Positions 61,132 to 64,000 of a stretch of 64,000 nt of DNA are shown here, piece after piece; position 1 is the stretch's first letter, and every line of letters starts with the position of its first letter. A program made the translations under genes and the position numbers. The DNA comes from Symbiodinium natans. Its lineage: Eukaryota; Sar; Dinophyceae; Suessiales; Symbiodiniaceae. The stretch covers positions 955,386 to 1,019,385 of the forward strand of contig CAJNDS010002412.1 of NCBI GenBank assembly GCA_905221605.1, read 5' to 3'. The notes below the pieces were generated by a model that was not told where the DNA came from, did not search any database, and saw nothing but the letters and a program-made list of their open reading frames with translations.

Positions 61132-61519
61132 TGCCTTGCGCAAAAAGTACCCCTAAACCCTATAGAGTTTAGGGTTTAGGGTTTAGGGGGTTCAGGGGTC
61201 ATAACCCAGACTTACAGCCCACAAAAAGCTTCGGAACATCAGCACTCAGAGTGGCGACACCTGCATGGCTTGCTTTTGCACGAGCATGGAAAAGTAAGTA
61301 CAATACTGATGCTGGCAAAAAGAGCAAGGGTCATAATAAGAATACGGAAGATAGTCATGGTCGGGCAAAAGCCGATGCAGTAGCAACCGGCTTTAATCAA
61401 ATAAGCCAGACCCCCCCCCACCCCACCCCCAAAAGAAAAACAAATGTAAAAACAAAAACGCAAAAAACATTAAGTAGAATACATAAGTAATCGTAAGAAT
61501 ATCAATGCTAACAATCGAC

Positions 61520-61557
<38 letters not shown>

Positions 61558-61596
61558 GTTATCGTCATCATCATCATCATCGTCATCATCATCATA
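61520..61596. repeat. (ATC)n trinucleotide repeat
   Basis: About 25 ATC units with a few GTT/GTC interruptions; reads as poly-Asp on minus. Confidence 0.98.
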
Positions 61597-62419
61597 ACAA
61601 TAGACACCTACACCCCTCGTTGCGTATAGAGAGTTAGGCAAGCCGTGGCCCCCGGGCCTATGCGGACCTGCCGCCGTGCAAGGATCGGGAAGATGCTGTG
61701 GAGGCGCAGCATGCGAACCTCTGGGACACGCTGCTTCGGAGCCTTATATCCTCTATAGGGGTTTAGGGTTTAGGGTTCAGGGTTCAGGGTATCTAGGGCC
61801 TTACGGCCCTAGGACCCTAGGTTCCCAACTCAAGCCGTGTAAGTGATGAAGCCCACAAAAAGCACTTCACAGCCCGTGCCTACGTGCCTTCTTGGGGTAC
61901 TGCTTAGATATATCTTTTGCAGAAGTCAGGCCGCATTCGTGCTTTCTTTCAATCATCCACGTATGCACACGCTTCAAGTCAGGTTCGGGGTCTCGTTCTA
62001 GATGATGCTCCATTTTGACAGGGGTTTCTTCTAGTACATGTTCCCTGTAGGTTTAGGGTTTAGGGGTTGGGGTTTCGGGTGGGAAACCTGTAGAAGGCGG
62101 GCAGACTGGAGTGATCAGTTTATTCTGGACAGAGCGCAGAGGCTGGGTAGGAACGGGCGACTTCTGATGAAGATACACTCTCACTCAAACATAGATGGAA
62201 GTGGCTTAGGGAATTATGGTCCTTGTATTCCCTTGGGTATCCCCTTAAAGGGCTCTGATAACTTTTTGGCCACAACTCCCCCCCACAACAAAAAAGGCTT
62301 TGACGTGCAGTGCTTTGGGTCTTCGCTCTTAGGCGAATTTCGGCCTTTCGGATGACAGACGATTCTAGCTGCTAGCTCAGCTCCTCAAACTGCTAAGCCG
62401 TAAACCCTGTAGACCTAGA

Positions 62420-62475
62420 TCCACTAAACCCTAAACCCTAAACCCTAAACCCCAAACCCTAAACCCTAAACGCGA
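62420..62475 (-). repeat. CCCTAAA array
   Basis: Seven units. Confidence 0.95.
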
Positions 62476-62604
62476 CAGCCTCAGCCTAGCGGGAGCAAAT
62501 ATTGGCCAGGCACCAAGCGGATTTCTGGAAGGGCTCCATTCTCGATGGCATGGCATGGCATGCTGGAGATGAGGTCCACCACAAACCTCTTCGGGTTTAT
62601 GATC

Positions 62605-62670
62605 TAGGGTTTAGGGTCTAGGGTTTAGGGTTTGGGGTTTACGGTTTACGGTTTACGGTTTACGGGCTAG
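62605..62670 (+). repeat. TTTAGGG then TTTACGG array
   Basis: Four consecutive TTTACGG units follow TTTAGGG: another locally amplified variant. Confidence 0.93.
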
Positions 62671-62696
62671 TCTGTAGGGTTCAGGGTTTTGAACTC

Positions 62697-62785
62697 AGGG
62701 TTCATATCCTGAATAGGAAGTAATTCATATATTGTAGGGCATGTGACCCCAAATATTGGGGGTTCATTTGGTTTTCCGGGATGGG
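62697..62785. mobile_element. Family C element, copy 5
   Basis: GGGTTCATATCCTGAATAGG ... GGGCATGTGACCCC...GGGGGTTCATTTGG. Confidence 0.55.
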
Positions 62786-62905
62786 GGCAGGATCTACAGT
62801 ACAGGTTTGTGGAACGAGTGTCAGCGCCACTTCATTCCTGAGCCACGAACGATCTCCAGATAACTTTTCACATGGGAAGTTCTTTACAACCCTAAACGCT
62901 AAGCC

Positions 62906-63125
62906 CTAACACGAAAAAAGGGACCGTAATTTCGAGAACAAAACCACCGAACTGCCCATATGGTGTTCGGATTTCAACCTTAGTCTCATATGGGCAAGGT
63001 TTGCGTGGGTCTCCAACCGCTTCCAACCGTGACCCAGGCACCACGTCTTCAGGTACTTCACCGCGATCTTCCTGGTGGGACAAAGACGGAGTCTCCCTCC
63101 GATTCTCCCCATCTTGTGTCCCCAT
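62906..63125 (-). CDS. Weak candidate exon, minus
   Basis: Two minus frames overlap. The longer reads EDRGEVPEDVVPGSRLEAVG, then KVEIRTPYGQFGGFVLEITV. No boundary or domain decides between them or against the + strand. Confidence 0.22.
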
Positions 63126-63339
63126 GAGCTAGAACAGCATAGGGGTTTTGGGTTTTAAGGACCCATCAGAAAAGAGGCACTGCCCCCCCCCGCCCCACCC
63201 CCACCCCCCCTTTTTGCCCCCAACCCCAAAGCAAAACAAAATTCAAAACGCCAAGCGGCGCAGCAGCCGAGAAAGTTTCGAAAAACCCGAAACCCTAAAC
63301 CCGTATAAACCCGAATCAACGCTGACGGTTTAGTAATCT

Positions 63340-63412
63340 CTAGGGCCCGATCCCATACTTCGGATCCCTATAAACTACGGGCCCATGGTTCCAACCTTAG
63401 ATATAATCAGAT
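63340..63412. mobile_element. Family H2 element, partial
   Basis: CCCATACTTCGGATCCCTATA ... GGGCCCATGGTTCCAACCTTAG. Confidence 0.55.
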
Positions 63413-64000
63413 ATAAGGATTCAAGGGTTTGGGGTTGAGGTGCTTCTTTCTGACCTTTGGTGCTGAACGCACCAATCAGCAAGCTCGCCGAACCTGGCAG
63501 TTGAAATAGATCTCTACATGCAGGGGTTTAAGGTTTTAGGGTTTAGACCAACAAACTGCGCCTCACCGCCCACCCGCCCCCCCGCCGCCCAACCCCCCGC
63601 GCCCCCCAGATTGCAGCAAGACACGCGCACAGCAGAGCAAAACAAGACCGCCGCCAAACTGCATTTCAAAACCCTAAACCCACCCCCTCGCAGAAGTGCA
63701 AAACAGATAAGCCCTGAAATCAAAGTTACCTTCACTGACCTTGCCCTTGATGGTGCAAAATGCGCAATCCTGCCCTTTGGCGTGTGGCTAGGGGGCTTTG
63801 GTGCTTAAAGGTTTTGGGTTTCAGGGTTTTAAGAGACTAGGGTTTTATGGTCGTCAAGGCTTTGGGGTTTGTACTAGGTTTGCTTAAGAGTTGTCTTAGG
63901 GTTTATGGTGGAGTTTAGGATGTAGGATTTTGAATGCCTACCTGCGAGTGAATATAGCGGTGAGCTCTCGTAGACCAACTGGTGTAGGCAGCACACTCTG

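Noticed and set aside
61239-61463. Cys-rich membrane-like minus frame
   Set aside because: Includes a poly-C stretch read as Gly; + frames in the same DNA are equally open, so not listed as a gene.
61393-61641. 82-codon minus frame with poly-Asp
   Set aside because: The Asp run is the (ATC)n microsatellite read backwards.

Overview
This looks like nuclear DNA from a eukaryote with plant/alveolate-type telomeres (TTTAGGG). A dinoflagellate or related alveolate/alga is my best guess. I base that on exon-sized pieces embedded in repeats, several junctions that read as GC-AG or GA-AG introns, and very many short hairpin elements. No rRNA, tRNA, organelle gene, bacterial operon, complete gene or spliced-leader sequence could be recognised, so the assignment is inference.

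The dominant feature, from end to end, is interstitial telomeric repeat: roughly a hundred short arrays (two to about 26 heptamers) of TTTAGGG or its complement CCCTAAA. They lie in both orientations and are separated by 70-800 bp. Many are degenerate or form related variants (CCCTCTAAA, CCCTCAAA, TTTGGGG, TTGAGGG, CCCTACG, CCCCAAAA). None is long enough or suitably placed to be a chromosome end.

Between the arrays there are two kinds of sequence. The first kind is GC-rich unique islands of about 70-130 bp, very often with CCCTAAA on the left and TTTAGGG on the right, so that each island resembles a small telomere-capped fragment. Many islands can be read as exons: one open frame, an AG next to the left array and a GT at or beside the right array. 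The second kind is short palindromic elements (MITE-like, 60-180 bp). At least a dozen families recur 2-10 times each; I name them A-M plus G. Some carry telomeric arrays inserted inside them, giving filled-site/empty-site comparisons within the window. Two families (L, M) have ends that could be splice sites, as introner-like elements would.

Limits on coding calls: random 64-kb DNA of this composition is expected to contain ORFs as long as those seen here, and many islands are open on both strands. The CDS entries are therefore candidate exons with low to moderate confidence. The + strand is preferred in the first ~31 kb because AG lies directly at the end of many left arrays. Between about 31 and 35 kb the minus strand has the better case: a hydrophobic anchor segment, a basic exon with strong splice sites and a PAN/Apple-like cysteine pattern. 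No overall gene product can be named.
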